Assembly: GCF_900129765.1 (NCBI RefSeq)
Contig: NZ_FQWU01000005.1
Location: 1-64,000 of the forward strand
Direction of reading: 5' to 3'
DNA from: Massilia sp. CF038
GTDB lineage: Bacteria > Pseudomonadota > Gammaproteobacteria > Burkholderiales > Burkholderiaceae_D
DNA length: 64,000 nucleotides
Every line of letters starts with the position of its first letter. Position 1 is the first letter of the stretch. Positions 63,119 through 64,000 of the stretch are shown here, piece after piece. The translations under genes were made by a program, and so were the position numbers. The notes under the pieces are model-generated. The model worked only from the letters and a program-made list of their open reading frames with translations, had not been told where the DNA came from and searched no databases.

Positions 63119-64000
63119 GCCGCTTCGCTCTCCAGCGCCGTGTCGGCGTTCATGGCCTCGGTCACGCGGCCGGACAGCCAGGTCAGACGTTCCTTGACCA
63201 GCTCCACTTCCTGCTGGCTGGCGGTAAACGAGGTGATTTTCGATTCCAGGCCGTCGCTGGCGTCGTGGATGCGCTGGATCGAGGCCAGGCGGTGCTTGAG
63301 CTGGTCCTTGTGCTGGCGGATCTGCGCTTCGAGCGGCGACATGATCACTTTCAGCCATGCTTCCACATCGGCATTGGCGGCGCGGAAGGTGCGGCGCACG
63401 CGCGAGGCGATCGAATCGAAGAAGCGTTCCATGATCGCGCTGCGGCTCGTCATGAGCAGGGTGGTGGTGCCAAACTGCTTGTTGTAGACGTCTTCAATCT
63501 TGTCCAGCTCGCGCCGGTATTTTTCGATCGAGAAGGTCATCGGCACGGCCAGCGTCAGACCATGTTCGGCCGCGAACTTGCGGTACATGATTTCCATCAT
63601 CTCGCTGATCTCGACGATCTTGGCCGACGAGGTTTCGAGGTTGGCGCGCGCCTGGCTGAAGAAGTCCTGCACCGGCACCCGCATGCCGGTGGCAAAGCGC
63701 GACGATTCCATCGCTTCGCGCACCTTGTTGATTTCCTGCTGCACCAGGTCCATGCCCAGCGTGGTGTACAGCTCGGTCGACAGGCGCGCAAACACGGCGC
63801 GCGTGCCCTGCAGCTTGAACAGGCTGCCGTCGAATTCCTTCTTCTCGACTTCGACCCGCTTCATCATGTGCGCAATCACGCTCTTGTTCTTGCCGCGCAG
63901 GCTCTTCAGTTCCTGCAGCTGCTCGACGATGTCGCGCACGCGCGCGGCCAGCATGCCTTGCTGGGTGTTGACCAGGGCGCCCAGGTCGTCGGCCAGCTGC
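63115..64000 (-). CDS. Dynamin-family protein, C-terminal part (partial)
   Basis: The frame is open to the window edge, so only the last 294 residues are seen. They are almost all long amphipathic helices with heptads (VRDIVEQLQELKSLRGKNKSVI ..., IEKYRRELDKIEDVYNKQFG), fitting the stalk and trunk of bacterial dynamin-like GTPases that lie before mutY in related genomes. The GTPase domain itself is outside the window, so the assignment rests on helical pattern and context. Its stop overlaps the mutY start by four bases. Confidence 0.6.
   Translation of the reverse strand, partial: QLADDLGALVNTQQGMLAARVRDIVEQLQELKSLRGKNKSVIAHMMKRVEVEKKEFDGSLFKLQGTRAVFARLSTELYTTLGMDLVQQEINKVREAMESSRFATGMRVPVQDFFSQARANLETSSAKIVEISEMMEIMYRKFAAEHGLTLAVPMTFSIEKYRRELDKIEDVYNKQFGTTTLLMTSRSAIMERFFDSIASRVRRTFRAANADVEAWLKVIMSPLEAQIRQHKDQLKHRLASIQRIHDASDGLESKITSFTASQQEVELVKERLTWLSGRVTEAMNADTALESEAA

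Overview
The window reads as the chromosome of a Gram-negative betaproteobacterium of the Oxalobacteraceae (Massilia/Duganella/Janthinobacterium-like). The evidence is GC-rich coding sequence, a betaproteobacterial gene order, System II cytochrome c maturation (ResB/CcsB), PEP-CTERM exported proteins, the mrcA<>pilMNOPQ-aroK-aroB-dgt block, and r-proteins of betaproteobacterial type such as S3 with a long Ala/Pro/Arg tail. No rRNA, tRNA, prophage, insertion sequence or CRISPR array was seen. The genus is an inference.

Layout. (a) 1-690: the end of tuf, a hairpin, rpsJ (S10) and a strong terminator. (b) 690-14,540: an accessory block that separates rpsJ from the rest of the S10 operon. It holds a small secreted Cys protein, creB-creC-creD, an array of long palindromes, a seven-gene minus-strand operon (terD, ATP-grasp, PRPP-type phosphoribosyltransferase, HAD phosphatase, StiP/Pelota protein, citrate-lyase/HpcH-like enzyme, terA-like gene), an orphan divergent gene, and two tandem PEP-CTERM genes. 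(c) 14,540-28,900: rplC to rpsQ, rplN to rpsK with secY, infA and rpmJ, then rpsD-rpoA and rplQ, with new promoters before rplC, rplN and rpsD. (d) 28,900-40,200: a small exported peptide, dsbD, a repeat-bearing hypothetical, a Spy/CpxP-like periplasmic protein divergent from a two-component system that leads into an RND efflux pump, and a one-TM hypothetical protein. (e) 40,200-50,600: hemB, engB, a dihaem cytochrome c4, resB-ccsB, msrPQ, an Rpn-family nuclease gene, lysA and lptM. (f) 50,600-64,000: cyaY, mrcA, pilMNOPQ, a fused aroK-aroB, dgt, mutY and the end of a dynamin-like gene.

How it works together. The ribosomal block supplies translation, protein export (SecY) and RNA polymerase alpha. 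The ter operon is the main accessory system. Its genes overlap by 4-32 bases, and the enzyme set (ATP-grasp, PRPP transferase, phosphatase, aldolase/lyase) is what would be expected to build a nucleoside-like or ribosylated small molecule beside Ca-binding TerD proteins. This kind of module has been predicted by comparative genomics, and I know of no biochemical demonstration. Envelope functions are prominent: CreD, DsbD, Spy-like protein, RND pump, LptM, PBP1a, type IV pilus alignment proteins and secretin, and MsrPQ for periplasmic methionine repair.

Most notable observations: the broken S10 operon with a replacement promoter at rplC; the ter-linked biosynthetic operon; an Rpn nuclease gene with a strong ribosome binding site and in-frame ATG before its C-terminal part, as in intragenic-antitoxin Rpn defence genes; an in-frame AroK-AroB fusion; and two families of long palindromes that sit only between convergent genes.
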